Position numbers and translations under genes: made by a program. This document shows, piece after piece, positions 1-10,719 of a stretch of 64,000 bases of DNA; positions within the stretch are counted from its first letter, which is position 1; each line of letters opens with the position of its first letter. Source of the DNA: Notamacropus eugenii. Lineage: Eukaryota; Chordata; Mammalia; Diprotodontia; Macropodidae. Under the pieces are notes generated by a model, which did not search any database, was not told where the DNA came from, and worked only from the letters and a program-made list of their open reading frames with translations. The stretch covers positions 67,037,427 to 67,101,426 of the forward strand of contig NC_092879.1 of assembly GCF_028372415.1 (NCBI RefSeq), given 5' to 3'.

Positions 1-770
1 AGTGGAAGGAATAGGATTGAGAGTATAGGTTGGGGATTCAGAGACCAGAGCAGGGTGAAATGGGTGAGGATAATGTCATAGAGATGTGAAAGAGCTTCAG
101 TAATTTTTTTTTCCGTGAAGTATGAGGTGAATCACTCAGCTGAGCTAGTGGGAGAAGAGAAGGTTTAGAATGGCTGCCATGGTGAGTAGGCAAGGGTATC
201 AGTTCTGGAGGACTGTGATTGTCTGACTGTTGAGATTAGCTGGCATAAATTTGTAGGGACCCCAGTCAGCATGATTTTGCAATCTCCTCCAGGTTGAGGT
301 TTGGCAAGGCTTAGGACAGAGGTAAGAGGAATTCCAGAGGAGAGATCAGTGTAGAGTTGTATGGGCTCAGTAGGGGCGCCCTTGTAGCCAGAGCAGAGGT
401 GAGGGGGAGCTGGAAAAGTTAGAGGACAAGGAAGTACAGGTTTAGGAGTTCAGGATGATGAGGAGACAAGGAAAGAGAAATTATCATGTTTTATGAAAGA
501 ATTTTGGAATTCTTGAGTGTGGAAATGGAACACTTGTGGATGATGCAAGATCATAGTTGTGACCATCCCTCTGTGCAGCCTAGGTGGATTAGAGGGATAG
601 GTCATGGGCAATGAGTAGATTGAAAAACTGAAAAGGTAGAACATTTGAAGGAGCATCAAAATCTATATTTAAATCCCCTAGAATAAGTACAGAGAAAGAC
701 TGTGAGCCAGGTACTGAAAACAAGAGCAAGGGATAGGAGATGGAAGCAGGGGAGGGTACATTAGAAAGAA
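1..770. other. No gene recognised
   Basis: This stretch is moderately purine-rich and has no long open frame. Parts of it have the feel of an old, decayed LINE, but I cannot assign a family. I see no convincing exon, RNA gene or promoter in it. Confidence 0.3.
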
Positions 771-774
771 TTTC

Positions 775-1165
775 CAGGATTTCAAGTCCAAGGACCTGAA
801 TTCGAGTCCCAGCTGGTAAGTGAGTACTGCTTGCGTGACCTTGAGTATACCTCTTCCCCTCTCTGGTTCTCAGTTTCCTCCTCTATCAAATGGAGATCAC
901 ATTAGATCAGGGGTACCTGACTTGCGTGTGTCTTGGATTCCTTCCATCTGGTGAAATCTATGGATCCATTCTCATAATAATGGTTTTAAATGCATAAAAT
1001 AAAATGTGTGTGCGATTATCGAAGGAAATCAATTGTATTGAAATACAGTTAACAAAATCTCTTTACAAAAACAAGTTCAGAGACCCCGGGTTAAGAACCC
1101 CTGGACCAGTTCATCCCTTAAGGTCACTTCCAGTTCTAACCAGTGATCTTTTGTAGTTTTGTGTA
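775..1165 (+). repeat. MIR-like SINE interrupted by a miniature transposon
   Basis: The left part has the typical SINE body: a tRNA-like head ending in a 'gaattcgagtccc' type B-box region, then the 'tctcagtttcctc' core and a tail that begins 'attagat'. The tail resumes after 1103 with 'cagttcat...ggtcacttccagttctaa', as in intact copies elsewhere in the window. The interruption at 908-1103 is a separate insertion. Confidence 0.7.
908..1103. mobile_element. hAT-like non-autonomous DNA transposon (about 196 bp)
   Basis: The ends form imperfect terminal inverted repeats: the left end begins CAGGGGTACC and the right end reads TTAAGAACCCCTG. The flanking 8-mers (900-907 and 1104-1111) each differ by two bases from the same SINE-consensus 8-mer, which fits an 8-bp hAT target duplication. 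The interior (stretches like 'ttttaaatgcataaaataaaatg') resembles the element at 61231-61437. It encodes no protein. Confidence 0.6.
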
Positions 1166-1528
1166 TGGGTCCCTACCCCCAGAAAACCACCTATAGCTAG
1201 GAATCGTTTTCTTTTTCTGTCTGATTACAAAGAAGAAAAGAAGGACAAAAGCTTGCCTAGGAGGTCCTTTTCTCCATTTCTGTTTGAGCCTAGAGGTCTG
1301 AAGGACATTTCGCTTTGGCCCGTCTTTCCCCAGGGCAATGGCTCCTCTTATTCCTTTCCCACTTTTGGAGGGTGCAGGAGAAGGTAGCAGAAGAAGCCAC
1401 TGGCATCCCTGGAAACTCTGTCAAGTGGTTTGGCACTATAGGACCTTGCTAACCTTCTTTGTTCCCACATGGGTGAATTCAGCCCGTCAGTCTGCATTTC
1501 CAAAAGGGTATCTACCTTTCCTCCTCAG
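1166..1528. other. Unassigned unique-looking sequence
   Basis: No repeat family or gene is recognised here. Short open frames exist on both strands but show no start context or splice structure that would support coding. Confidence 0.3.
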
Positions 1529-1792
1529 CCCTTAAGAGCCAGCAAGCAAGGGTGTTGTTTATCTTCCAATCATGACCTTGCAGCTGATGACCCAGCTGAT
1601 TCAAGTCTCCTGAAAACCCGGAAGGTTGGGCTATCCCAGAAGGCAATGAAACATTTGCACAGAATCCCCATTTGGGGGGTGGGAATAAAGAACAGTGTCC
1701 AGGTTGCCCTGGGAGACTCTTCCTATTTTGAATTTGTCCAGCCCACAAAAAGGGAGTTATCTTTGCCTGATATTCGACCAAAGCAGTAGTAG
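1529..1792 (+). other. Weak exon candidate
   Basis: The 264-base block sits between a pyrimidine-rich acceptor (ctttcctcctcag) and a consensus donor (TAG|GTGAGT). One plus-strand frame is open for about 86 codons and then meets two tandem TAG stops just before the donor. The minus strand is also open over most of it, so openness alone is weak evidence. I do not recognise the translated sequence. It may be a non-coding exon, an old pseudo-exon or chance. Confidence 0.18.
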
Positions 1793-2660
1793 GTGAGTAG
1801 AATGTGGGGGCGATTTGGATGGTGGGAGTCAGTCTTTAACTAAGGGTCTAAAAGAGCTGGAGTGATTGTCATGGAAACCAGGGGAGCTGAACCTTCAAAA
1901 GCAGCAAATGCCAGGAGTATAGTGTCTGAGCTCTCAGAGGGCTGTGGCTGCAAGCTCATTAACCTCCCTACTTGGGAATCTCTAAAGGAAAATGGCCTGA
2001 GGGGTCTTGGTGTGGTACGTGCGCCAAGGACCCCATCTTTGATACTTCGGTGTTCTTGGCCAGGAGAATGTAGCAAATTGGATAATTTATATTACCAAAG
2101 GCCTCAGGCACAAAAAGAGATTGTCTAATAAAGGCACACAGCAAGAGGAAGGCAAAGGGCTCTGATAGTAAGCAGGTGAAATAACGGGACATCCTGGGGG
2201 AAGAGGAGAGCTTTCTAAAACTCAAGAAATATGGGGAGGAAGACAAACCAGAATCACAATGCTTTTTCTCTAGAGGTGTCTCTCATATATGTCTGTGACT
2301 TAAGAATTGGTGCTGAAGGAAACAGGGAGGCAGACATTCAAAGCCAGCTCGTTTGAAGTGCTGGGACGATAATGGGGGCCAGCTCCTAAAACAAAGTAGA
2401 ATAATTAGAGGCCAGAAAGGGAGTGGAAAATAATGAGAACAGACTGATGGACATATAAAGGGTTGGTACAGAAGCCACTAAGATGGGAAGCTTGGAAAGA
2501 AGAGATGAGATATAAGAAAAAGAGAAGGAGCAAATAGAATACAAATTTGTTGTGGACCCCTCAGTTTGAGAGAGTAGGATAAGAAACTGAAAAATAATTT
2601 GCTGATTTTTAAATTGTTGTAAATTATCATGAAGGGTTTCTCTTCCCAAGGGGCCAGAAT
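1793..2660. other. Unassigned sequence
   Basis: I see nothing that can be called a gene, RNA or clear repeat in this interval. Short open frames on both strands lack supporting signals. Confidence 0.3.
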
Positions 2661-2664
2661 TGGT

Positions 2665-2845
2665 GTGTGGTGAGTTGGAAAAAATGTTGGCCTTGGAGTC
2701 AGAGGCCCTGAGTTTGAATCCTGGCTCTGGCACTGAATGAATACTTTGTGTTCTTCGATAAATCATTGAACTTTTCTGGGTCTCAGTTTCCTCATCTGTA
2801 AAGTGAAACCCTTCCAGCTTTAAGACAAAGATTCTAGGATTCAGA
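2665..2845 (+). repeat. MIR/THER-like SINE
   Basis: The tRNA-like head ('ccttggagtcagaggccctgag' region) is followed by the core ('ctcagtttcctcatctgtaaa') and the tail 'cccttccagctttaag'. It is a nearly complete old SINE in the plus orientation. It carries no functional tRNA gene. Confidence 0.75.
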
Positions 2846-2889
2846 GAAACAACTGGTCCATTAGATTAAGCCAGGAATATTCTTGTTCT

Positions 2890-3885
2890 TTCTTTTTCCA
2901 GTTGTGAACTTATCAGTCATCAACAAAAACAAACAGTTTATTTTACAGAGAGCAAAAAAAATGAGGATTTTATTTGAGCCTATACACTTGTATGGTACAC
3001 GATGGGTTTTTTAAGTATAAATTAAATTGAACAAAATTGTCCTATTTGGGTCCCCTTCCTAATTTCCTTGTATTTTTTTTTCTGTGTCTTTAAAATGCTT
3101 TCTTGTTGCTTTTTCCCCTTGCATCTATAGTGACCATTTAACTCATTCTTCCCTGTTCCCCACCCCCCAATAGAAGCCCTTCCTTCTAACAGTACAATCA
3201 AGCAAGCCACAGCAGCACGTTGGCTCTGCCTGCAAACGTTATTTCTCATCTGCACCTTTAATGAATTACCTCTCTGCCAGGAAGCCGGAATCCTGAGTCA
3301 TCATCACTTATCTGAGCTCAGAGATTAGTCACTGCTTTGACCAGAGTTCCAGAAGTCTTTCAGAGAGGTTTTCATTTTTGTTACTATGGTCACTGTGTTT
3401 TCGTGGTTCTCCTCATTTCATTCTGCATCATTTCATGCAAGTTTTCCCAGGTTTCTCTGAATCTGTCATGCTTGTAATTTCTTATGATGCAGTTTTTTTC
3501 TACTGTTATATTCATAAACCCTAGATTGTTCAGCCACTGAAGGGCATCTAATTTATTTCCAGTTTTTCCTACCATAAAAAGCGCTACTATAAATATTATT
3601 AAATATATGAGTCCTTTTCCTCTTTAGGGAATGCCTAGTTGTGGTACTGCTGGGTCACAGGATCTGGACAGTTTAGTCATTTTGGGGCCATAGTTCTAAA
3701 TGACTTTCCAGAATGGTTGGGCCAATTCACAACTCCACCAACATCTATGTGCATGGATATCCTCCACAGCCTCTCCAACCATTGGCATGTTCCTCTTCAC
3801 CAAGCTGATGAATGTGAGGTGGAATCTAACACGTGTTCAATTTGTATTTCACTTATTTTAGCTATTTGAACATTTTTCCCCTGCA
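2890..3885 (-). repeat. L1 fragment, end of ORF2
   Basis: On the minus strand 3390-3575 encodes a 61-residue relic of the L1 ORF2 carboxy end, with the conserved order of a 'WLNNLGFMN' like motif followed by the RNYKHDRF and REXWENLHEMM region. DNA-level similarity to other L1 copies here runs to about 3885. The part before about 3370 is probably 3' untranslated sequence, but that is less certain. Confidence 0.7.
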
Positions 3886-3909
3886 TGGGTACTGTCTTAA
3901 CAAGTGTAG

Positions 3910-4440
3910 AATAAATGATCCAGTAGAGTCACTAAATAGCTATGGGACCTTGGGCAAGTCACCTGCTTCTCTGGGCCTCCTTTGCTCACTTGAAACAATA
4001 ACAGCTGACTTAGTGACTTTAGGTTTACAAAGTTCATTGCATACAGTCATATTTCAACCTCAGAGCAAATCTATGAGGTAGGTGCTGTGAATGTTTAGCC
4101 AGGGGTAGGCAAACTGCGGCCTCAGTCTGGAGACCACATGTGGCCCTGTAGGTCCTTGTGCAGCCTTTTGACTGAGTCCAAGTTTTACAGAACAAATCCT
4201 TTTATTAAGGGATTTGTTCTGTGAAGTTTGGATTGTTACAGGGCTGTACTTGAGGACCTAGAGGGCCACATGTGGCCCTGAGGTTCCCCAGCCCTGCTTT
4301 AGTCTCTCTGCTTTATAGATGAGGAAGCTGTGGCTCAGAAGGGAAATGACTTATCCCGAGATCCCCATCTAGTCTTCTTGGTAGATTTTGAACTCCAGTC
4401 TTCTGGACCTCAAGTCCAGCACTTTACATACCTTTCCTCT
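3910..4440 (-). repeat. MIR remnants, split by a hAT-like element
   Basis: A short plus-strand MIR piece (3910-3995, 'gggaccttgggcaagtcacc') is followed by a minus-strand MIR. The latter contains the reverse core 'atagatgaggaagctgtggctcag' after the transposon at 4100-4296 and an 'atctatgaggtaggtgctgtga' segment before it. The transposon therefore inserted into an existing SINE. Confidence 0.65.
4100..4296. mobile_element. hAT-like palindromic miniature element, copy 1
   Basis: The element starts CAGGGGTAGGCAAAC and ends GGTTCCCCAGCCCTG, giving terminal inverted repeats. The two halves are largely inverse copies of each other ('ccacatgtggccct' occurs near both ends), so the element is close to a long palindrome. 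The flanking 8-mers match poorly, so it is an older insertion than the copy at 22820. It shares family with 22820-22889 and 55318-55522. Confidence 0.7.
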
Positions 4441-5160
4441 GTAAAGGGTGGGCTTTGGGCTACATTATCTCTAACATCTTAATCCTGTGATCTAAGTTGA
4501 ATGATGACAAAGAATTGGAACAAATTTATGAAATTAAGAAAGGAAAAAAGGAAATCTAGAATGCACCTGCCTTTCTTTGCTCTTCAATGAGTCCAAGCTG
4601 AGGTTACCATTCCCATCTTTTCCTCACACCTAGTTATACAATAGGAAAAAGCCAGGATAAATACTTTTCAATCTTGTTCTTACTTATTACCAGCCTAAAA
4701 TAATGGTTTAGTATGTACTGAAATGACCTAAAATGATCCTTTCACCAAATAGATTTCATACCCCACCCATCCTCAGTCCAAATTCTTCCCTTCATTACAC
4801 TGAAGTTAGTTATCTCATGGCAGCCTCAGAGGTATTGTATGTAATTTGATATTTTTCACACATAGTATTGCATCCCATCTGAAGCAATTTTACTTAGAAA
4901 AACTTGTAAATGGTTGTTAAGCCAATGGGTGATAGAGTGCATTCCTTTTGGAAGCCTGTTAATGGATAATTTGCTCTGCTATTGACAGAGGTTTTCAGGT
5001 CTGTGGCTAACCACTACTCCTCTCAAACACTGGGATAAACATAGCTGGCCAGAGGAAAGCTTAGTCAAGATGTTGGGCTGGTGCAGTGCCCACGTAAGAA
5101 CCCAGATGCCCCTCCTGATCTCATAGGACTGAGCCACGGAATTGTTTGCTCTTCATTCAT
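4441..5160. other. Unassigned sequence
   Basis: No gene or clearly identifiable repeat is visible. The interval is A/T-rich with scattered stops in all frames. Confidence 0.3.
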
Positions 5161-5164
5161 TCAA

Positions 5165-5535
5165 CCTCTAAGTGACTTGTACATGAATAACACAGTGCCA
5201 GGCCCTGCCCTTGAAGCTTACAGTCTAATTAAGACAATAATCTAGACAATTCTGTTCCACTTGATTCAATTCCATAAAAATTTATTAAGTGATCATTAGC
5301 AGGTTCTTTGGGAGGCCCTAGGGAAACAGAGATGAAAAGAAAACCACCCCTACTCTTAAGGACTTGATTTCCACCCCGGGGCAAACTAATGTAGTAGAAA
5401 GGCCAGTGGATATAAAGTAAGAGAAAATGGGTGCACATTTCAGCTCTGCTACATGCTGCCTTCATAATCACTTCCAGGGCCTCAGGGGGTTGGACTAGAT
5501 GATCTCAAAGGTCTTAGTCCTATGACTCAATACTA
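5165..5535 (+). repeat. Ancient L3/CR1-like repeat with SINE tail piece
   Basis: The words 'acagtgccaggccctgcccttgaagcttacagtctaat' and 'tttattaagtgatcatta' follow the order seen in the better copy at 53680-53985. The final 65 bases ('ggggttggactagatgatctcaaagg') are a MIR-type SINE tail. Confidence 0.5.
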
Positions 5536-6040
5536 TTTTGCCAAGAATTTTATATATATGATGTCATTTGACACTCCACCAAGCTAGCGTGGTAGGCATG
5601 CCAGGGACTATTGACTATTGCCTTCATTTGAGGGCCAAGAAAATAGTGAGGGAAGGGAGGCCTACAGGAAGTAGAAGGGAGCTTGGTTAGTTCACGGAGC
5701 CCCTCTGAATGCCCAGTGCTGGAACTGAAGTTCAGAGTAGCATCGCTGTTTTCTCAAAGGGCACTAGGGAGAGAGGCAGACAACACAAAGCAAGCTAATA
5801 TAGGACTTGTGGCTTTTGTCAGTCTGGCAAAAAGGCTGTCTTTAATACTCTTGAGCATTCTTCATGGCAAACAGTCCTCATGGTTGATGGCTGCCTATGT
5901 GCCAGAAAAACATAAGTTAAAGAGAAGGAAACTAACTAGAAAACCTAAAGATGACCAAAATGATTGTTTCGTGGCTTTTTTTTTTCCACATTAGGCACTT
6001 GTCAAGGAGCCTTGTATGAAACAAATCCTCATCCAGTTTT
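5536..6040. other. Unassigned sequence
   Basis: This block of about 500 bases shows no recognisable repeat. A 103-codon plus-strand frame (5683-5994) ends in a poly-pyrimidine stretch and has no splice or homology support. I do not call it a gene. Confidence 0.3.
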
Positions 6041-6044
6041 GGAA

Positions 6045-6330
6045 GTGAAAAAGACCCATTTTACAGATGAGGAAGTTAAGCATCAGAGAAAGAAAGAGAT
6101 TTTCCAAAGGTCACACAATTAGTTAACGAAGAGCCAGGAATGGAATGCAACCTTATGTTGGATTTGGAGTCAAAGAATCTAGATTCAAACCTGGAGTCAG
6201 CTACCTACTAGCTGTGTAATTTGGGAACTCTCTTAACTTCTCTGGGCCTAAGTTACCTTCTTTATGAAATGAGGGTATTGGACTAGACAGCCTCTAAGGT
6301 GATTTCCAGGTCTTCAAAATGTAAGCAGAA
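6045..6330. repeat. Two MIR-type SINEs, minus then plus
   Basis: At 6045-6150 the reverse core 'attttacagatgaggaag' and 'aaggtcacacaattagtta' mark a minus-strand MIR. From 6150 a plus-strand copy follows, with 'gatttggagtcaaagaatctag', 'tctctgggcctaagtt' and 'ggtattggactagacagcctctaagg'. Confidence 0.7.
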
Positions 6331-7485
6331 TATTTTTAAAGAATTTTTTTCAATTAACAAGCATTTGTTTTTCTTCTTTCTAATTCTCCCCATAAGGAAA
6401 AAAGAAAAAAACTCCACTAAACCTTTATTATAAATATGCATAGTCAAACAAAAAACCACTTCTTATATTGGCCATGTTCAAAAACGTCTGTGTCATTCTG
6501 CATTTGGAATCGATTCCCTCTCTGTCAGGAGATGAGTAATGTTGTTTACTGGGGAATCATGGTTTGTTTGTTCTTAAATCTTACAAAGTTTGTTCATTTT
6601 TACAGTGTTGAGTGTTATAGTATACATTTTTTCTTGGTTCCACTCACTTTACTCTGTATCAGTTCATTCTAGTCTTTCCAGGTTTTTCTGGAACTGTCCC
6701 TTTCATCATTTTCATGTGGCACAATAGTATTCTATTGCATTCATATACCATAATTTGTTCAGGCATTCTGCAATTGATGGGTACCCACTTAATTTCCAGA
6801 TCTGTCACCACAAAAAGAACTGCTATAAGTACTTTTTTTTAAACATATGGGTTCTCTCATGCTTTCTTTGATCTTTTGGGGATTCAGACCTACTACAGCA
6901 ATCTCTGGGGTAAAGAGTATGCATGGTTTAGTGATTTGGGAGGGGCGGTAATCGTTTGAAATTGCTTTCCCAAATGGCTGGATCAATTCACAGTGGCATT
7001 AACAATGCATTAATGTCCCTGTTTTCCCATATTTCCTCCAACAATCATCATTTCCCTCTTTTGTCATCTTTGCCAAATTGGTAGGTATAAAGTAAAACTT
7101 CAAAGGTGCTTTAATTTGTATTTTTGTAACTTTTAGTTACTGGGAACATTTTTTTTCATATGCCTGTTGACAGCATGGATTCCTTCCCTTGAGAACTACC
7201 TATTCATATCCTTTGACCATATCTCAGTTAGGGAATGGTGCTTCCTCTTATCCATTTGAAAATCAGCTCATTATATGTTTTGGAAATGAGACCTTTATCA
7301 GGGAAACTTAGTGCGAGATATTTTTTCTCCCAGTTAATAGATTCCTTTCTAATTTTAACTGCATTCATTCTGTTTGTGCAAAATCTTTTATGTCATATGT
7401 GCTGTACAGTAATCAAAATTGTCTGGCTTAACTTTTGTGATTTTCTCGATCTCTTGTTTGGTCATGAACGGAGTGTTTTGTAAAC
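6330..7485 (-). repeat. L1 fragment, 3' untranslated region and ORF2 end
   Basis: The minus strand of 6789-6986 encodes a relic of the ORF2 carboxy end (an 'IQPFGKAISNDY' stretch corresponding to the conserved 'contacts ... nonspecific binding' segment of L1 ORF2). Similarity to the L1 at 25190-28930 begins in the 3' untranslated part ('ccacttcttatattggcc'). Stops and frameshifts are frequent, so it is inactive. Confidence 0.75.
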
Positions 7486-7746
7486 CGTTGTGCCTAATAC
7501 AGTGATAGTTCTTGAATAATTATTATTTTAATTTCACACCAACAAGGGGTGAAAAAAAGGAAAAATGACCCTCCTTTAGAAGGAAATTTTTCAGTCATTG
7601 TCAAAATCTATAATGAATTTTCTCAGTGCAAAGAAGATTCGAAAAACAAGGATCCTGGATTTGCCAGCTCTGAGATACTGCAACTGGTTGTGTAGGGAAT
7701 TAACTGCTCTCTGAGTTTAATATACTGTTTACCATGAAGGGGGTGG

Positions 7747-8107
7747 TTTCAGAAAAATCTGGGAACTGATGCAAGCGAAATGAGCAGAACCGGAGAGCAA
7801 TTTATACCGTTAACAACAATTTTGTAAAGATAATCAACTGTGAAAGACTTAGTATCTCTCCTCAGTAGAATGATTCCACCAGTTATCCACCTCCAGATGA
7901 GATCTGATAGGCTCAGGGTACAAGTTGAAACAATATTTTTTCCCTCTTTCTTTGTGTTTTTTTCCAAAACATGGCTAAATGTGGAAATGTTTTGCATGAC
8001 TTCCTCTGTATAATGAGTATTGTATTCCTCACCTTCTCAATGGGAGAGGAAGAGGCTGAAGGGAGGGAGAGAATTTGGAACTGAAAATAAATCTTTTTTT
8101 AAAAAAG
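7747..8107 (+). repeat. 5'-truncated L1 3' end
   Basis: The end of ORF2 ('gaactgatgcaagcgaaatgagcagaacc') is followed by marsupial-type 3' untranslated sequence ('cacctccagatgagatctgat', 'catggctaaatgtggaaatgttttgcatgac') and ends in an A-rich tail near 8107. It is a 5'-truncated plus-strand insertion. Confidence 0.75.
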
Positions 8108-8124
8108 AGACTGAGAAATAAGTA

Positions 8125-8192
8125 AACCGACAAATCTGACCCCAGATGCTTTAGGAAGTATGTGACTCTGGGCAAGTTACTTAACCCCGATT
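8125..8192 (+). repeat. SINE remnant
   Basis: The words 'tgactctgggcaagttacttaaccccgattgc' are the middle of the tRNA-headed marsupial SINE. The GGAA repeat follows directly and probably grew from its A-rich tail. Confidence 0.65.
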
Positions 8193-8194
8193 GC

Positions 8195-8293
8195 AAGAAA
8201 GAAGGAAGGAAGGAAGGAAGGAAGGAAGGAAGGAAGGAAGGAAGGAAGGAAGGAAGGAAGGAAAGGAAGGAAGGAAGGAAAGGAAGGGAAGGA
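8195..8293 (+). repeat. (GAAG)n microsatellite
   Basis: About 98 bases of near-perfect GGAA/GAAG tetranucleotide units, with a few slipped units at the right end. The translated Lys-Glu-Gly-Arg repeat it gives is not a gene. Confidence 0.95.
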
Positions 8294-8309
8294 GTTTGAA
8301 AGCAGCATT

Positions 8310-8960
8310 TGGAGGTAAAGATAAGGAGTTTCATTTTGGATATGTTGAGTTTAAGATGTATGAGACAACCACTAAGAAATGTCCACTAGGCAGTGGGTGA
8401 TTCAGGAATGGATTTCTGGGGATCTGGGAATCGTTTGAATTGAGATGATAATTAAACCCCCTGGGAGAATATAAAAGAAAGGCCCTGGATATAGCTTTGG
8501 GAAACACTGGAAATGAATGGATGTAATATATATGATGATCCAGCCAAGAAAACTAAGAAGGAGCAGTCAGAACTTGGGTCTGGAGTATCAAGAGAGAGCT
8601 GGGTCATATAAGAGGCAGAGAGGAATATGTAACCATAGGGAAAGAGTGCTCAGCAGTGTCATGGGCTTCAGAGAGGTTGAGAAGGATGAGTAATGAGAAA
8701 AGCCCATTGACTTTGGCAGTTAAGAGATGGTTGTTAACTCTGGATAGAACAGTTTCAGTTGAATGATGAGGTGGAATCCAGACTACAAAGTTCAGTGAGA
8801 AGAGGGATAAGAGGGAAGTGAAACAATAAGAGTAGCAGTTTTTCATAGGATTTGGGCTGAGAAAAGGAGGAGAGGTATAGGAAGAATGTTTTTGTTGATG
8901 GTTTTAACAGATGGGAGAGACTCAAGAGTGTTTATAGGCAACAAGGAAGGCCCTATGCCC
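8310..8960 (+). repeat. Ancient L3/CR1-like LINE
   Basis: The order 'ttttggatatgttgagtttaag', 'gtccactaggcagtggg', 'gctttgggaaacactgg', 'catgggcttcagagaggttgagaaggatgag' and 'cagttaagagatggttg' is that of a long, widespread amniote LINE that I take to be L3/CR1. It has no open reading frame. Confidence 0.55.
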
Positions 8961-9530
8961 TTCCATTTCTTTCTAACCCACCTTTTTTTGCTTCTTTTCT
9001 GCCTTTTCAATTGACCTAATGTAAAATTAAAACATTTTAAACTATCTACTGTGTTTGTTAAGTATTGGAGTGTCTATAAGCTCTGTCCACAGCCCTCCTC
9101 CCTCCTCACCCCAACCTTATTAGGTCCTACGGATTTGATTTTATTTCTCTGCCAATGATCTAAATCTCTGTACCTAGCCCTAAAACCTCTCCTTCAAAAC
9201 CCAAAGGTTTTATGTGTCTTCTTCTTTACAAATCAGGTAAATTTTATCTAATTTCTAGATTTGGTTTTTTTAAAGTTAAATTGATGGGAGTTTTTTTTTT
9301 TTTTTGCATTCATGTGTATTTCTTCATTGATTTTTTTTCCTATCAGTCAGTAGAAAAGAAAAGTCCCTAGGTAAGATTCAAGGTTTTAGTCATGTCTTGT
9401 CCATACGTATGTATCATTGTAGAGAAAGCATGTACAGATCTTTGCCAATTGTAATGCTTTATACTCAGCCAGGGACCCCTTTGGAAGAACTGATAGGCAA
9501 TCTAGGATCCTTGGGGAGTCAGAGAACACT
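8961..9530. other. Unassigned A/T-rich sequence
   Basis: Contains homopolymer T runs near 9290 and no gene or recognised repeat. Confidence 0.3.
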
Positions 9531-9534
9531 TGGG

Positions 9535-9785
9535 TGTAATCTACGTGGCACAGCGGATAAGAGTGCTGGACTTGATATCAGGAAGACCTGTTTCAATCCT
9601 GCCTCGGACACTTATTAGATGGGTGACCCTGAGTAAATCACTCAACTTCTGTCTGCCTCAGTTTCCTCATCTGCAAAACAAATAATAATAATACCCACTT
9701 CAAAGGGTTGTTGTGAGGATCAAAGGAGACAACATGTATAGATAACACTTGGCAGAATTTAAAGCACTAATATAAATGCTGGGTC
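9535..9785 (+). repeat. Full-length tRNA-headed SINE
   Basis: A box-like 'tacgtggcacagcggataagagtgctgg' and a B-box region 'gtttcaatcctgcctcgg' are followed by the core and the tail 'gttgttgtgaggatcaaa...aaagcactaatataaatgct'. The head is tRNA-derived but mutated and is not a tRNA gene. Confidence 0.8.
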
Positions 9786-10364
9786 ACATAACCCCATGCC
9801 ATCTCTGTAAGCCACAGTTTCGTCATCTACAGAATCAGGAAGTTTGTCCCAGATGGCATCTAAGGATGTTTGCAGCTCCAAAATTGCATGCTTTGCTAAT
9901 GAAACAAGGGGGAAAGGATGAGTTTGAGGATCTCTTCTAGATCTGGGGCTGTCAGATTGGTGGTTGTGACATAACCCCAAGGAATATATGGGTCATATGT
10001 CACCCTCTCTGTGATAGCCAGTTGTGAGGCTTGTCTCATCTCTAACCAATCCTATTGTTACTTCCCAACACTGCCAGATTCTCCACTATTAGGAGCTGGT
10101 GGTGGGCCCCTCTGGGCAGTTAGGACCTACCCATTATCTAGGCACCCACAGCAATAACTAGGCAGATGCCATTGGGAATACGGCCTCTCCTCCTCCCCCT
10201 GCCTTGCATATCATTTCCTGGCTATATCAGCCACCCCTCAGGTGAGCTCCTGAGCCTTCCCTTTTGAATGTGACACAGGATGTGCAGGTATGGATGGCTT
10301 GTAATTTTCTATCTTCCCCCTTCTCAAACTCACATCTCTTTTCAAATTTCCATATTTCTGTTGA
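9786..10364. other. Unassigned sequence
   Basis: No gene or repeat is recognised. The first 120 bases may be a further decayed SINE tail ('gccatctctgtaagccacagtttcgtcatc'). Confidence 0.3.
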
Positions 10365-10369
10365 GGGCA

Positions 10370-10715
10370 CCAACACTCACCATCAGCCTTCTAATCTCCC
10401 AAGTTAGTAACCTTAACTTCATCTTTGACTCCACATATCCAGTCAGTCACCAAATCTAGTAGAAACTGTCTCCACAGCATCTCTTGCATGTGTTCTCTTC
10501 TCTCAACACCCATAGCCGCTACCTTGACACAGGTCCTTATTACCTCTCTCCTGGACTGTTACAGTAATCTTCAAATTGATCAGCTTGCCTCAAGTCTCTC
10601 CCCTTTTCAATCCATCTTCCACATAGCTTGAAAATGATCTACCTAAAGCACCAGTCTACTTACATCTTTTCCCTACCCCATAAGCTCCAGTAGCTCCCTA
10701 AGTAGTATAGTTCAG
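10370..10715 (+). repeat. L2 LINE fragment
   Basis: The words 'ctgtctccacagcatctc', 'tacctctctcctggactgttacagtaat', 'aatgatctacctaaagcaccagtct' and 'agctccagtagctccc' follow the order of the L2 region upstream of its 3' end. It has no intact open frame. Confidence 0.75.
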
Positions 10716-10719
10716 GTAC

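Noticed and set aside
8195..8293. CRISPR-like regular repeat
   Set aside because: It is a tetranucleotide microsatellite with no spacers, in a mammalian context. No array with unique spacers exists in the window.
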